Positions 11,394 to 20,902 are shown, counted from the stretch's first letter. The stretch: 64,000 bases of DNA from Lysobacteraceae bacterium 2PB (GCA_005502915.1 SCMT01000002.1:186001-250000); one strand, 5' to 3'. Numbers and translations: made by a program. Notes: generated by a model not told the origin, from the letters alone.

Positions 11394-12121
11394 ACGCAAC
11401 ACCTGCCCTGCGCGCGCTCGCGCTGTCGTGCGCCGCGATCCTCGTCGTCGCCTGCGGGCCCGATCCCGAAGCGCTGAAGGCCGAAGCCGCCGCGCGCGCC
11501 GCCGAGGCCGAGGCGAAGGCCGAGGCCGGCGCCGCCGCGTTCGACGAAGCGGTGAAGCAGGAGAACTGGGCGCTGGCCAAGGCACAGGCCGACATCCTGT
11601 TCGCCGACCATCCCGATTCGCAGGCCGCCAAACGCGTGCGCGCCGGCTACGACGCCGTGGCGAAGACCCTGGAGGACAGCCGCGAAGCCAAGCGCACCGC
11701 CGCGCTGTGGAGCTACGACACGCAGGGCGTGGGCGGCGGCCTGCAGCGCGCGGCATCGATCTACGCGAAGGACGACGTGGACGTCGACGGCAAGGGTCCG
11801 AGCAAGGTGCGCCTGATCTTCCGCGACCATCCCTCGTGGGGCCGCAGCAGCTACCTCGTGCTGCAGGGCGGCGATTTCGACTGCTATCGCGGCTGCCGCG
11901 TGCAGGTGAAGATCGACGGCGACAAGACCCGCTCGCTGCCCGGATCGCGTCCCGACACCGACGAGGCGATCGCGATGTTCATCGAGGACGACCGCGCGCT
12001 GTGGGCGATCGCGAAGGACGCGAAGACCCTGGAGATCGAATTCCCGGTCAAGGGCCTGGGCAAGCGCAGCGCGCTGTTCGAGGTCGGCGGGCTGGACCCG
12101 ACCCGCCTGCCGGGCTGGTGA
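11390..12121 (+). CDS. Predicted lipoprotein with Ala/Glu-rich coiled-coil segment
   Basis: Protein of 243 aa. A lipoprotein signal ends in the lipobox VVAC (Cys22). Residues about 28-55 are an Ala/Glu/Lys heptad-like stretch (ALKAEAAARAAEAEAKAEAG) likely to be helical. A tetratricopeptide-like helical segment follows (EAVKQENWALAKAQADILFADHP). The C-terminal half (DDVDVDGKGPSKVRLIFRDHP, FDCYRGCRVQVKIDG) looks like a beta-sandwich domain with a Cys pair. ATG overlaps the stop of the hydrolase gene by 4 nt, indicating translational coupling. I do not recognise the family. Confidence 0.8.
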   Translation: MNATPALRALALSCAAILVVACGPDPEALKAEAAARAAEAEAKAEAGAAAFDEAVKQENWALAKAQADILFADHPDSQAAKRVRAGYDAVAKTLEDSREAKRTAALWSYDTQGVGGGLQRAASIYAKDDVDVDGKGPSKVRLIFRDHPSWGRSSYLVLQGGDFDCYRGCRVQVKIDGDKTRSLPGSRPDTDEAIAMFIEDDRALWAIAKDAKTLEIEFPVKGLGKRSALFEVGGLDPTRLPGW

Positions 12122-12151
12122 GCGGCTGCGCGTCTCTTCGCGCCATCGGCC

Positions 12152-12709
12152 TCAGAGCATCGCGCGATTGCGCGAATACCAGGCTTCGACCTGGATGCTG
12201 CCGTCGCCCAGCGCGCGCGGCAGCACGGCGGCGAAAGGCAGGCGCGGCGAAACGTGCATGGCCAGGTGCTGGGTTGCGAGTTCGGCCGCCAGCGGATCGG
12301 CATAGCGCACGCTGATCCGGCAGGTCTGGCTGTGGCAGCTGGTTTCCAGGCTGGCCGGTCCGGCCAGTCCCTGTGCGGCGAGGCGCTGCCCGTCGAAGAA
12401 ATCGCGGACATGGGCCTCGTGGCGGGCTGCCCAGTCGGGATCGATCGGCTCGACGGCATAGCGCGCGTCCAGCAGCGCGATGTTCGCCTCCATCTGCGCG
12501 CGGGGATCCGGCGCGTCGCCCCGATGCGGTGCCTGGGCCGAAGGGCCGCCCTCGGCACGACCGTCCCTGGCGTCCGCACCCAGCAGGCGCGCCCCGGTGG
12601 CGACCGCGGCCAGCGCCAGGGCCGCCATGACGCCCAGCGCCAGGACCGTCGACACGGAGGCGTCGCGCGTCGGCGCCCGGGTGATCGGCAGGGACAGGCT
12701 GTGGGGCAT
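12152..12709 (-). CDS. Membrane-anchored hypothetical protein
   Basis: Protein of 185 aa with a short cytoplasmic N-terminus and one membrane helix (about residues 22-42, TVLALGVMAALALAAVATGA), then a periplasmic part. A Cys pair (ETSCHSQTCRISVRY) sits in what looks like a small alpha/beta domain. It is convergent with the preceding lipoprotein gene. No family recognised. Confidence 0.7.
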   Translation of the reverse strand: MPHSLSLPITRAPTRDASVSTVLALGVMAALALAAVATGARLLGADARDGRAEGGPSAQAPHRGDAPDPRAQMEANIALLDARYAVEPIDPDWAARHEAHVRDFFDGQRLAAQGLAGPASLETSCHSQTCRISVRYADPLAAELATQHLAMHVSPRLPFAAVLPRALGDGSIQVEAWYSRNRAML

Positions 12710-12885
12710 GGCAGGGCTCCGTGGCGGGCGGACGCGGGGTGTCCGTCACCCGGGGGACACGATGGAACGCGGCCCGCGCGGACAGCCCGGACCGTTCCAC
12801 GGGCGGCATTCCCGCGGAACAGGCCGTTCTGTCCGGTCCGCCCCGCAGCCGGCGTTCTTGGCCGGTCCTCATGCCGTTTCCGCGC

Positions 12886-12914
12886 TTGGGTTGTGTCGCC
12901 CCGGGCCTCATAAT
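12886..12914 (+). promoter_or_regulatory. Candidate sigma-70 promoter for DUF493-lipB-lipA, possibly leaderless
   Basis: TTGGGT (12886-12891) and CATAAT (12909-12914) are separated by exactly 17 nt. The -10 matches consensus at five of six positions, the -35 at three. The expected start point falls at about 12920-12922, on the ATG at 12921, which would make the transcript leaderless. Confidence 0.5.
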
Positions 12915-12920
12915 TCCGCC

Positions 12921-13199
12921 ATGACCATCCGCTCCGACAACCCCGACCACGGGTTCCAGTTCCCGGGCCTGTTCGAGATCACCGCCATGGGCCCTGCGGG
13001 CGCCGGCCTCGAAGAGCGCATCCCCGAAGTGCTGGAAGCCATCGGCATCCCGGTCCTGCGCGAGACCGTCGCCACGCGGAACTCCTCCGGCGGCCGGTTC
13101 GTGTCGATCCGGGTGAGCATCCACGCCGAGGATCGCCAGCGCTACGAAGCCGCGCATGCCGCGCTGCGCGCCGAGCCGGGGATCAAGTGGACGCTGTGA
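12921..13199 (+). CDS. DUF493/YbeD-family protein
   Basis: Protein of 92 aa. The family is a small ferredoxin-like (ACT-like) fold protein conserved next to lipB in many Proteobacteria; its role is not firmly established. Segments [46 protein letters not shown] and the ending GIKWTL are typical of the family. It overlaps lipB by 13 nt, supporting co-expression with lipoate synthesis. The ATG at 12921 lies only 7 nt from a -10-like CATAAT, so there is no room for a Shine-Dalgarno site if that promoter is used. Confidence 0.88.
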   Translation: MTIRSDNPDHGFQFPGLFEITAMGPAGAGLEERIPEVLEAIGIPVLRETVATRNSSGGRFVSIRVSIHAEDRQRYEAAHAALRAEPGIKWTL

Positions 13200-13918
13200 G
13201 CGACCTCCGCGAACCGCTTCCGCCCGCGCGGGTCCGCGACCTCGGCCGCCAGCCCTACGAAGCGGTGTGGCGCGCGATGCAGGGTTTCACCGACCTGCGC
13301 GACGACGACACCCCCGACGAGATCTGGCTGGTCGAACACGACCCGGTGTTCACCCTCGGCCAGGCCGGCAAGCCCGAGCACGTGCTGATGCCCGGCGACA
13401 TCCCGGTGATCAAGGTCGATCGCGGTGGCCAGGTGACCTACCACGGCCCCGGCCAGATCGTCGCCTATCCGCTGCTCGACCTCCGCCGCCTCAAGGTCGG
13501 CGTCCGCGACTACGTGTGCAGGATCGAGCAGTCGATCATCGACACCCTCGGCGATTGGAACATCGACGCCGAACGCCAGTGCGGCGCGCCGGGCGTGTAC
13601 GTCAACGGCGCCAAGGTCGCGGCGCTGGGCATCCGCGTCCGCCACGGCTGCACCTTCCATGGCCTCGCGTTCAACATCGCGATGGACCTGTCGCCGTTCC
13701 AGCGGATCAATCCCTGCGGCTATGCCGGCCTGCAGGTGACCTCGATGCTCGACCTCGGTGGCCCGTCGGGCCTCGATGCGGTCAAGCCGGTGCTGCTGCG
13801 CCATCTCGCCGCCCAGTTCGGCCTGCGCCTGCAGGACGACGTGCCGCCCGACCTGGCCGCGCTCGCGGCGCATTCTCCCCATGCCGTGGCCCTCGCCGCG
13901 GCCGAACAGGCGTCCTGA
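13187..13918 (+). CDS. lipB: Octanoyltransferase LipB
   Basis: Protein of 243 aa. LipB transfers octanoyl groups from acyl-carrier protein to the lipoyl domains of 2-oxoacid dehydrogenases and GcvH. Diagnostic segments: [15 protein letters not shown], the [21 protein letters not shown] block, [11 protein letters not shown] with the catalytic-type Lys, and [13 protein letters not shown] with the acyl-accepting Cys. Translation can begin at GTG 13187 or GTG 13196; both overlap the end of the DUF493 gene. lipA follows 2 nt after the stop, giving the classic lipB-lipA pair. Confidence 0.95.
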   Translation: MDAVSDLREPLPPARVRDLGRQPYEAVWRAMQGFTDLRDDDTPDEIWLVEHDPVFTLGQAGKPEHVLMPGDIPVIKVDRGGQVTYHGPGQIVAYPLLDLRRLKVGVRDYVCRIEQSIIDTLGDWNIDAERQCGAPGVYVNGAKVAALGIRVRHGCTFHGLAFNIAMDLSPFQRINPCGYAGLQVTSMLDLGGPSGLDAVKPVLLRHLAAQFGLRLQDDVPPDLAALAAHSPHAVALAAAEQAS

Positions 13919-13920
13919 CC

Positions 13921-14922
13921 ATGTCCACCTCCGCCGAGAAATCCATCCCGCTGACCGTGGTCGCCGACGCCCCGGCGTCGCTCGCACCCGGCGTCAAACA
14001 GGTGGCCGGCGACAAGATCGCGCGCTCGCCGGTGCAGTTCGCCGACGCGCCCGTGCTGCGCAAGCCCTCGTGGATCCGCGTGCGGATTCCGTCCGGCAAC
14101 GCCGTGCAGAACCTCAAGGCCAAGCTGCGCGAGAACCGCCTGGTCACGGTCTGCGAGGAAGCCAGCTGCCCGAACATCCACGAGTGCTTCAGCCACGGCA
14201 CCGCGACCTTCATGATCCTCGGCGAGGTCTGCACGCGTCGCTGCTCGTTCTGCGACGTCGCCCACGGCCGGCCGAAGCCGCCGGACCCGGCGGAGCCGCT
14301 GAGCCTGGCGCACACCATCGCCGACATGCGCCTGAAGTACGTGGTGATCACCAGCGTCGACCGCGACGACCTGCGCGACGGCGGCGCCCAGCACTTCGTC
14401 GACTGCATCGCCGCCGTGCGCGAGCACAGCCCGGGCACGAAGATCGAGATCCTCACGCCCGACTTTCGCGGCAAGGGCCGCATGGAGCGCGCGCTGGAGA
14501 TCCTCGCGACGAACCCGCCGGACGTCTTCAACCACAACCTCGAAACCGTCCCGGACCTGTACCGCAACGTCCGCCCCGGCGCCGACTACCAGTGGTCGCT
14601 GACCCTGCTGCAGAAGTTCAAGGCCCAGCATCCCGAGGTGGCGACCAAGAGCGGCATCATGCTCGGCCTCGGCGAGACGATGGAGCAGGTCGAGGCGACC
14701 CTGCGCGATCTGCGCGCGCACGACGTCGACATGGTGACCATCGGCCAGTACCTGCAGCCCAGCCCGCACCACCACCCGGTGATGCGTTACTGGACGCCCG
14801 ACGAGTTCAAGGCGCTGGAGGACTTCGGCATGGCCCTGGGCTTCACCCACGTCGCCTCCGGCCCGATGGTGCGCAGCTCGTACCACGCCGACAAGCAGGC
14901 GGCCGACGCCGGTTTCGCGTAA
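13921..14922 (+). CDS. lipA: Lipoyl synthase LipA
   Basis: Protein of 333 aa. LipA is the radical-SAM enzyme inserting two sulfurs into protein-bound octanoyl chains. The auxiliary cluster Cys residues are C78, C83 and C89 ([12 protein letters not shown]) and the radical-SAM cluster is C104, C108 and C111 (CTRRCSFC). The C-terminal [14 protein letters not shown] carries the Ser/Arg element that ligates the auxiliary cluster and is diagnostic. It receives octanoylated substrate from LipB encoded just upstream. Confidence 0.97.
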   Translation: MSTSAEKSIPLTVVADAPASLAPGVKQVAGDKIARSPVQFADAPVLRKPSWIRVRIPSGNAVQNLKAKLRENRLVTVCEEASCPNIHECFSHGTATFMILGEVCTRRCSFCDVAHGRPKPPDPAEPLSLAHTIADMRLKYVVITSVDRDDLRDGGAQHFVDCIAAVREHSPGTKIEILTPDFRGKGRMERALEILATNPPDVFNHNLETVPDLYRNVRPGADYQWSLTLLQKFKAQHPEVATKSGIMLGLGETMEQVEATLRDLRAHDVDMVTIGQYLQPSPHHHPVMRYWTPDEFKALEDFGMALGFTHVASGPMVRSSYHADKQAADAGFA

Positions 14923-15136
14923 GCAGGCCGGCGCCACGCGCATCGCCTCGTTGGAAACGCAGCGTTCCGGACACGCGGCGTCCTCGTTCGCCGAAGCATG
15001 AATCGCCGCCCACCGGCCGTCGGATCGCGCGCGTTCGTCGGCGGATCATGACCTTGGGCGGTGTGTGCGCCGCGCAACTTCCGGTACTCTCGGGCTGTCA
15101 CACGATGCACCTCGCGCCTCCCCACACGAGATCGCC

Positions 15137-17311
15137 ATGAAAGTCGCCAAGATCCTCCCGGTTTCCCTGCTCGCCCTCGCGCTGACCGCGCCGGTGGCGT
15201 GGCTGACCGCGCAGGCCGATGCCGGCAGCCCGTCCGCCGAGCAGGCCACCGCCGCCAAGCTCGTCTACGGCCTGCTCTCGGACAGCCGCTACGCCTATCG
15301 CCCGCGCGCGCTGGACGACAAGCTGTCCGCCGAGGTGTTCAAGCGCTATCTCGAATCCCTCGATGGCGGGAAGCTGTTCTTCACCGCTGCCGACGTCGCC
15401 AAGCTGGAGGGCTATCGCGCCCGCCTGGACGACGCGATCAAGAGCGGCGAGGTCGGCCCGGCCTTCGAGATCTTCAATCTCTACCAGACGCGGGTGAACG
15501 AGCGCGTCGCCCATGCCCGCGCCCTGCTGGACAAGGACATCTTCACCTTCGAAGGCAACGACCGCTGGGAATACGACCGCGAGCACGCGCCGTGGGCCGC
15601 CGACACCGCCGAGCTGGACAAGCTCTGGCAGCAGTCGGTGCGCAACGACTGGCTGCGCCTGAAGCTCGCCGGCAAGGCGCCCGAGGAGATCCGCAAGACC
15701 CTCGACAAGCGCTACGCGAACATCTCCAAGAGCATCGGCGAGCTCAACGGCATCGATGCCTTCCAGACCTTCCTCAACGCCTACGCCACGTCGATCGATC
15801 CGCACACGGATTACTTCGACCCGCGCGCGGCCGAGCGCTTCGAGCAGAGCATGAGCCTCTCGCTGGAAGGCATCGGCGCCCAGCTGCAGCGCCAGGACGA
15901 CGTGATCGTGGTCCGCGAGCTGGTGCCCGGTGGCCCGGCGATGCTCAGCGGCAAGCTCAAGCCCGGCGACCGCATCGTCGGCGTCGGCCAGAACGGCGAT
16001 GGCCCGATGGAGGACGTGATCGGCTGGCGCATCGACGACGTCGTCGCCAAGATCAAGGGCCCCAAGGGCACGCAGGTGCGTCTGGACATCGTCCCGGCCG
16101 AGGCCGTGCTCGACAGCAAGCCGACCCGCATCACCCTCAACCGCGCGCGCATCCGCCTGGAAGAGCAGGCCGCCAAGGGCGAGGTGCTGACCGTGCCGGG
16201 CGTCGACGGCCAGCCCGCGCGCCGCATCGGCGTGGTCAAGCTGCCGGCCTTCTACCAGGATTTCGACGCCCGCCGCCGCAACAACGGCGAAGGCGCCTCG
16301 GCCAGCCGCGACGTCCAGCGCCTGCTGGTCGGCTTCCGCGAGCAGAACGTCGACGGCGTGGTCATCGACCTGCGCAACAACGGCGGCGGCTCGCTGGGCG
16401 AGGCGGTCGAACTGACCGGCCTGTTCATCGATCGCGGCCCGGTGGTGCAGGTCCGCGAATCCGGCGGCCGCGTGCAGGTCGACAGCGACACCACCTCGGG
16501 CGTGACCTGGGAAGGTCCGCTGGCCGTGCTGATCAACCGTGGTTCGGCCTCGGCCTCGGAGATCTTCGCCGGCGCCATCCAGGACTACGGCCGCGGCCTG
16601 ATCATCGGCGAGACCACCTTCGGCAAGGGCACGGTGCAGAACCTGGTCGACCTCGACCGCTGGCCGATGGCCGACGGCAAGCGTTTCGGCCAGGTCAAGC
16701 TGACCATCGCCCAGTTCTTCCTGCCCGGCGGCAGCAGCACGCAGAACAAGGGCGTGGTGCCGGACATCCCGTTCCCGGTCAGCGTGGACGCCAGCGAGTT
16801 CGGCGAGAGCACCTACGACAACGCGCTGCCGTGGACGCGCATCGCCGCCGTCCCGCACATCCGCTATGGCGACTTCACCGCGTTGCTGCCGCAGCTGAAG
16901 ACCCTGCACGATGCCCGCGTGGCCAAGGATCGCGAGTTCCAGTGGTGGCGCGAGGACATCGCGCAGTTCCGCGAGGAAAGCGCGAAGAAGTGGGTCTCGC
17001 TCAATGAAGCCGAGCGCCGCGCCGAGCGCGACCGCGATGCCGCCAAGCGCAAGCAGCGCCAGGAAGAGCGCAGGGCGCTGGGTCTGGACCTCGACCCGCT
17101 GGGCGACGAGACCGACGACGGCCTGACCTCCAGCGAGCGCAACATCGCCGAGGAAGCCAAGCGCGAGAAGGCCGCCGAGAAGCGTCCGGACCCGCTGCTG
17201 CGCGAGTCGGCGGCGATCCTGGCCGATGCCATGCAGGTGCTCGACAGCGACCGTCGCCTCTCGGCGCAGGTGCTGTCGGAGAAGGCCTCCGCGACCCGCT
17301 GGACCGACTGA
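15137..17311 (+). CDS. prc: Tail-specific periplasmic protease Prc (S41 family)
   Basis: Protein of 724 aa with an N-terminal signal sequence (ILPVSLLALALTAPVAW). It has the Prc architecture: a helical N-terminal domain (about 30-225), a PDZ domain (about 240-330, with LVPGGPAMLSGKLKPGDRIVGVGQ), the S41 core and a long charged C-terminal extension containing DUF3340-like sequence. The catalytic Ser/Lys dyad is visible: Ser472 in GSASASEIFAGA and Lys497 in TFGKGTVQ. Prc degrades misfolded or tagged periplasmic proteins and controls peptidoglycan hydrolases. The ATG at 15137 is chosen for the signal sequence. A strong hairpin terminator follows the gene. Confidence 0.94.
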   Translation: MKVAKILPVSLLALALTAPVAWLTAQADAGSPSAEQATAAKLVYGLLSDSRYAYRPRALDDKLSAEVFKRYLESLDGGKLFFTAADVAKLEGYRARLDDAIKSGEVGPAFEIFNLYQTRVNERVAHARALLDKDIFTFEGNDRWEYDREHAPWAADTAELDKLWQQSVRNDWLRLKLAGKAPEEIRKTLDKRYANISKSIGELNGIDAFQTFLNAYATSIDPHTDYFDPRAAERFEQSMSLSLEGIGAQLQRQDDVIVVRELVPGGPAMLSGKLKPGDRIVGVGQNGDGPMEDVIGWRIDDVVAKIKGPKGTQVRLDIVPAEAVLDSKPTRITLNRARIRLEEQAAKGEVLTVPGVDGQPARRIGVVKLPAFYQDFDARRRNNGEGASASRDVQRLLVGFREQNVDGVVIDLRNNGGGSLGEAVELTGLFIDRGPVVQVRESGGRVQVDSDTTSGVTWEGPLAVLINRGSASASEIFAGAIQDYGRGLIIGETTFGKGTVQNLVDLDRWPMADGKRFGQVKLTIAQFFLPGGSSTQNKGVVPDIPFPVSVDASEFGESTYDNALPWTRIAAVPHIRYGDFTALLPQLKTLHDARVAKDREFQWWREDIAQFREESAKKWVSLNEAERRAERDRDAAKRKQRQEERRALGLDLDPLGDETDDGLTSSERNIAEEAKREKAAEKRPDPLLRESAAILADAMQVLDSDRRLSAQVLSEKASATRWTD

Positions 17312-17340
17312 TCTCATCGTTCGTCCGCGAATGCTTCTTC

Positions 17341-17375
17341 CCGACGGCCCGCCTCGTGCGGGCCGTCGGCGTTTC
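17341..17375 (+). terminator. Terminator of prc
   Basis: A perfect 12-bp GC-rich stem (CCGACGGCCCGC / GCGGGCCGTCGG) with a 5-nt loop (CTCGT) begins 29 nt after the prc stop and is followed by CGTTTCGG. The stem is very strong, the T-tract short. Confidence 0.65.
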
Positions 17376-17421
17376 GGGCTCCGCATGTCGCTTTTGGATG
17401 ACGCCCGCGCGCCACGGTCAC

Positions 17422-17511
17422 CCTGTCATCCCGAGCGCAGCGAGGGACCTGCTGTCGACAAGGTGGATCACTGCTGGAAAGCAGGTCCCTCGCTGCGCTC
17501 GGGATGACAGG
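17422..17511. repeat. Perfect 32-bp inverted repeat, 26-nt spacer
   Basis: Arms at 17422-17453 and 17480-17511 are exact reverse complements over 32 nt; each contains the core TCATCCCGAGCGCAGCGAGG (given here as 20 nt). This core is a variant of a TCATTCCGAGCGCAGCGAGG-type sequence that I recall as a widespread intergenic repeat in diverse bacteria. It sits between the convergent ends of prc and the GGDEF/EAL gene, where it could form a large cruciform or act as a bidirectional terminator, but no T-tract is present. No coding capacity. Confidence 0.85.
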
Positions 17512-17540
17512 ACAGCGGGTGCTGCGTCGCTAAGGACTTC

Positions 17541-19865
17541 TCAAGCCCGCGCCGCGCCGCGGGCGCGCAGCCAGTCGAGCATGGCCGGCAGCGGCAGCGG
17601 GCGCGAGAACAGGTAGCCCTGCAGCGCGTCGCAGCCGGCGTCGCGCACGAAGCGCGCATCGTCTTCGCTCTCGATGCCTTCGGCGATCATTTCCACGCCC
17701 AGCTGCTGTGCGAGGCCGATGATCGCGCGACAGACGCGGTCGCCGCCGATGTGGCGGTCGCGGATGAAGCTGCGATCGAGCTTGATGCCGCGCGGCTGCA
17801 GCTTGGCGAGGCGGCCGAGCGAGGAATGCCCGGTGCCGAAGTCGTCCAGCTCGATCCGGACACCATGTCCGCGCAGCGTTTCGAGCTGGTGGAAGAGCAG
17901 GTCCTCGTTCGCCGCCAGCGTGCTCTCGGTGACTTCCAGGCGCAGGGCGTGGCCGTCCAGCCCGGCGTTCGCCAGCGCCTGCGGCACCCGCGCGACGTAG
18001 CCGGCGTCGAGCAGGCTCTGCACCGACGCGTTCACCGACAGGGTCGCGTGCGGCGCCAGCGTGCGCAGCTGCAGCAGGCCGGCGATGGCCTTTTCGAGCA
18101 CGATCCTGTCCAGCGCCGCACCGAGGTAATGTTCCTCGGCGATGGTGACGAAGCGCGATGGCGGCACGTCGCCGAGCTCGTCGTCGTGCCAGCGCGCCAG
18201 TGCCTCGAAACTCAGTGTGCGGCCATCGTCGGCGGCCACGATCGGCTGGTACCAGACGTCGATGCTGCCGGCCTGCAGCGCTTCGCGCAGGCGGCGCAGC
18301 GTGGTGTTGTCGCGTTCCATCGCGCGCAGCATCGATGCGTCGAACACCGCGAAACCGTTGCGGGAACGGCGCTTGATCGAGAACAGCGCGATGTCGGCCC
18401 GACGCAGCAGTTCGCCCGGCGCGATCGGTCCGTCCGCGGGATCGTGCAGGGCGATGCCGATGCTCGCGCTGAGCAGCATGTGCGCGGGTCCGATGCTGTC
18501 GTCCGCGCGGATGGTCGCGTTGACCATGTGCGCCAGCGCGCGGATCGCGGGCAGGTGCAGGCCGTCGGTGAGGATCGCGAACTCGTCGCCGCCCAGGCGG
18601 AAACCGCGCGCGCCCGGCGGCAGCGCCAGCGCCATGCGCGCCGCAACGTGGCGCAGCACGTCGTCGCCGACGATGTGGCCGAACAGATCGTTCACGGTCT
18701 TGAAGCCGTCGAGGTCGATCAGCAGCAGCCCGGTCGTGCGCATCGACACGGCGTCCGACAGCGCGGCGTCGATGCGCTGCAGCAGCTGGGCGCGGTTGCC
18801 CAGGCCGGTCAGTGGATCGTGCAGGGCCTCGTGACGCCATTCCCCGTTGATGCGCTTGAGTTCCGCATGCAGCTGGTTGATGCCGGCGGCGACGTGGTCC
18901 ACCTCGTCGTTCCGGCCGCTGGTCGGCAATGCACCGATGTCGCCGCGCGCCACGGCGAGCAGGTCGTCGTGCAGGCGTTCGAGCCGGGAGATCACCCCGC
19001 GCATCACCAGCCACCAGATCAGCGCGGCGCCGACGCCGAAGAAGGCCAGGGCCATCATCAGCAGCAGCCGTCGCGTGGCCGCGATCTGCGCGGCCAGCGG
19101 CTGCGGGTAGCGGATGTCGAGCGCAGCCATCGGCTGGCCCTGTTCGTCGCGCAGCAGGCGGTGCATGACCACGTCGCCGCGCTCGATGCGCAGGTCCAGT
19201 GCGTGGCCGTCGACCCTGTCGAGGGTGAACGGCACGCCGGCCAGGTTGGCGATGCGCGACATGCGCTGCGGCGTGAGCTCCGCGACGTAGCCGAGGATGC
19301 CGTGCACCGGGCGGTCAGGCGAACCGCCGGGGTGGCTGACCGAACTGGCGCCGAGCATGTGCCAGCGGCCGTCGAGGCGGAGGATCAGGCCGATGCCGCG
19401 CGCGCGTTCCAGCAGCCGGCGGATGCGCGGTTCGGCCAGCACCGGTGCGAGCGATTCCGGCGGCAGCGGGCGCAGGCCCTGCGGGTCGTCCCGCGGGTCG
19501 GCGGGCGTGCCGGCGTAATAGCGCACGGCCCCCGCGCCATCGACGATGAACACCGCATCGACGTCGAAGTTGCGCAGCACTGCCGGATAGAGGTTTTCGT
19601 CGAGGTAGCCCGGTTCGCTGCCTTCGATGAAGCCGACGGTCGAACTCCAGTCGCCGTAGTCGATGGCATTGGCGCGCAGGCGGCCGGTGCGCTCCTGCAG
19701 GAGCAGTTCCAGGCGATGCGCCTCGCCCTCGGCCTTGTCGATGACGAACCGCTCGAACTCGCGGTCGATCAGCCAGTGCGACAGCGGCAGGCTGATGCCC
19801 ACCACGGCGGTCGCCAGCAGCGTGAGGCTGATGAGCAGGCGTTTGCGGATGCTGCGCGTGGCCAT
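17541..19865 (-). CDS. CHASE4-HAMP-GGDEF-EAL cyclic-di-GMP turnover protein
   Basis: Protein of 774 aa in the inner membrane. A first membrane helix (about 8-29) and a second (about 265-290, LLLMMALAFFGVGAALIWWLV) bracket a periplasmic CHASE4-type sensor domain (WLIDREFERFVIDKAEG, YGDWSSTVGF). A HAMP-like segment leads to a GGDEF domain with an intact GGDEF (residues 425-429) and an EAL domain with EAL at 554-556. EAL catalytic blocks are all present: SVNASVQSL, LEVTEST, LDDFGTGHSSLG, KLDRSFI, AEGIES and QGYLFSRPL. It may therefore be bifunctional, making and degrading c-di-GMP. ATG 19865 starts just before the first helix; an in-frame ATG at 19991 would overlap the divergent gene. Confidence 0.92.
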   Translation of the reverse strand: MATRSIRKRLLISLTLLATAVVGISLPLSHWLIDREFERFVIDKAEGEAHRLELLLQERTGRLRANAIDYGDWSSTVGFIEGSEPGYLDENLYPAVLRNFDVDAVFIVDGAGAVRYYAGTPADPRDDPQGLRPLPPESLAPVLAEPRIRRLLERARGIGLILRLDGRWHMLGASSVSHPGGSPDRPVHGILGYVAELTPQRMSRIANLAGVPFTLDRVDGHALDLRIERGDVVMHRLLRDEQGQPMAALDIRYPQPLAAQIAATRRLLLMMALAFFGVGAALIWWLVMRGVISRLERLHDDLLAVARGDIGALPTSGRNDEVDHVAAGINQLHAELKRINGEWRHEALHDPLTGLGNRAQLLQRIDAALSDAVSMRTTGLLLIDLDGFKTVNDLFGHIVGDDVLRHVAARMALALPPGARGFRLGGDEFAILTDGLHLPAIRALAHMVNATIRADDSIGPAHMLLSASIGIALHDPADGPIAPGELLRRADIALFSIKRRSRNGFAVFDASMLRAMERDNTTLRRLREALQAGSIDVWYQPIVAADDGRTLSFEALARWHDDELGDVPPSRFVTIAEEHYLGAALDRIVLEKAIAGLLQLRTLAPHATLSVNASVQSLLDAGYVARVPQALANAGLDGHALRLEVTESTLAANEDLLFHQLETLRGHGVRIELDDFGTGHSSLGRLAKLQPRGIKLDRSFIRDRHIGGDRVCRAIIGLAQQLGVEMIAEGIESEDDARFVRDAGCDALQGYLFSRPLPLPAMLDWLRARGAARA

Positions 19866-19984
19866 CGTTGCCGTCCTGTCCCCAGACTGTCGACAACCCG
19901 GTCCGAGTATGCGCAGCTCGCGGACGGGCAGGCAAGCGCAGGATCCGGATAGCGGGAGCGCCGGTGCGGGCGTAGGCTGCGGGC

Positions 19985-20902
19985 ATGTCACGAGACGTGG
20001 AGAGGCCGGAGATGACGGGGATGCGCGCGGGCGACCAGGGCAAGGCCCTGCGCCCAGGCCGGACCGGAGACGTGTCCGCGCAGGACCCGCTGGAGCGCGC
20101 GCGGCGCATGCTGGACGCCGGCGAACCCGGGCTGGCCGAGCTGTCGGCCGCCGTCGGTCTGAGCGTGTCGCACCTGCAGCGCAGCTTCCGCCGCCGTTTC
20201 GGGCTCAGTCCCGCCGACTACCTCGCCCAGCGCAAGCTCGGCAGCCTGCGCGCATCGCTGCGCGAAGGCCGCGACGTCAGCGCGGCGCTGTACGAGGCCG
20301 GCTACGGTTCCCCGTCGCGGGTGTACGAGACCGGCGCCGCGCGGCTGGGCATGACGCCTGCACGGTATCGCGCAGGCGGGGACGGCGAGGACGTGCGCTG
20401 GAGCCTGGTCGACACCGTGCTCGGCCAGGCGCTGGTCGCGACCACGCAGCGCGGCATCTGCATGGTCGAACTGGGCGAGGATGCGGATGCGCTGGAAGCC
20501 AGGCTGCGCGACGAATTCCCGCGTGCGCGCCTGCAGCGCGTCGATGCCGGCCGCGACGAGTTCCTCGCGCCGCGCGTGCGCGCCGTCGCCGATGCGCTCG
20601 CCGGCAACGACGTCGAGGTGCCGCTGGCGCTGGTCGGCACCGCGTTCCAGAAGCGCGTGTGGGACGCACTGATGAAGATTCCCAGCGGGCAGACCCGCAG
20701 CTATGCCGAGCTGGCCGCGTCGCTGGGCGCACCGCGCGCGGCGCGGGCGGTCGCCAGCGCCTGCGCGCGCAACCGCGTGGCGGTGGTGGTGCCCTGCCAT
20801 CGCGTGATCCGTGGCGACGGCAGCCTGGGCGGCTATCGCTGGGGTCTGGACATGAAGCGCGGGCTGCTGGCGCGCGAGTCGCCGGACCAAGCGCCGGCCT
20901 GA
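19985..20902 (+). CDS. Ada-like protein: AraC-type HTH fused to O6-alkylguanine-DNA methyltransferase, N-domain missing
   Basis: Protein of 305 aa. Residues about 35-130 form an AraC-type double HTH (GLAELSAAVGLSVSHLQRSFRRRFGLSPADYL, then AALYEAGYGSPSRVYE). Residues about 140-300 are the methyltransferase, with active-site Cys271 in PCHRV and the flanking RAVASACARN and GSLGGYRWG blocks; it removes O6-methylguanine lesions by suicide transfer. The N-terminal zinc domain of E. coli Ada, which repairs phosphotriesters and switches the activator on, is absent: only a short Arg/Gly-rich lead precedes the HTH. Regulation therefore cannot follow the standard Ada mechanism. The exact start is uncertain; 19985 is the first ATG. 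Confidence 0.88.
   Translation: MSRDVERPEMTGMRAGDQGKALRPGRTGDVSAQDPLERARRMLDAGEPGLAELSAAVGLSVSHLQRSFRRRFGLSPADYLAQRKLGSLRASLREGRDVSAALYEAGYGSPSRVYETGAARLGMTPARYRAGGDGEDVRWSLVDTVLGQALVATTQRGICMVELGEDADALEARLRDEFPRARLQRVDAGRDEFLAPRVRAVADALAGNDVEVPLALVGTAFQKRVWDALMKIPSGQTRSYAELAASLGAPRAARAVASACARNRVAVVVPCHRVIRGDGSLGGYRWGLDMKRGLLARESPDQAPA

Noticed and set aside
7724-12121. 1465-codon open frame on the plus strand
   Set aside because: Most of it is a shadow of the aminopeptidase and hydrolase genes. Only its final part (from ATG 11390) encodes a real lipoprotein.
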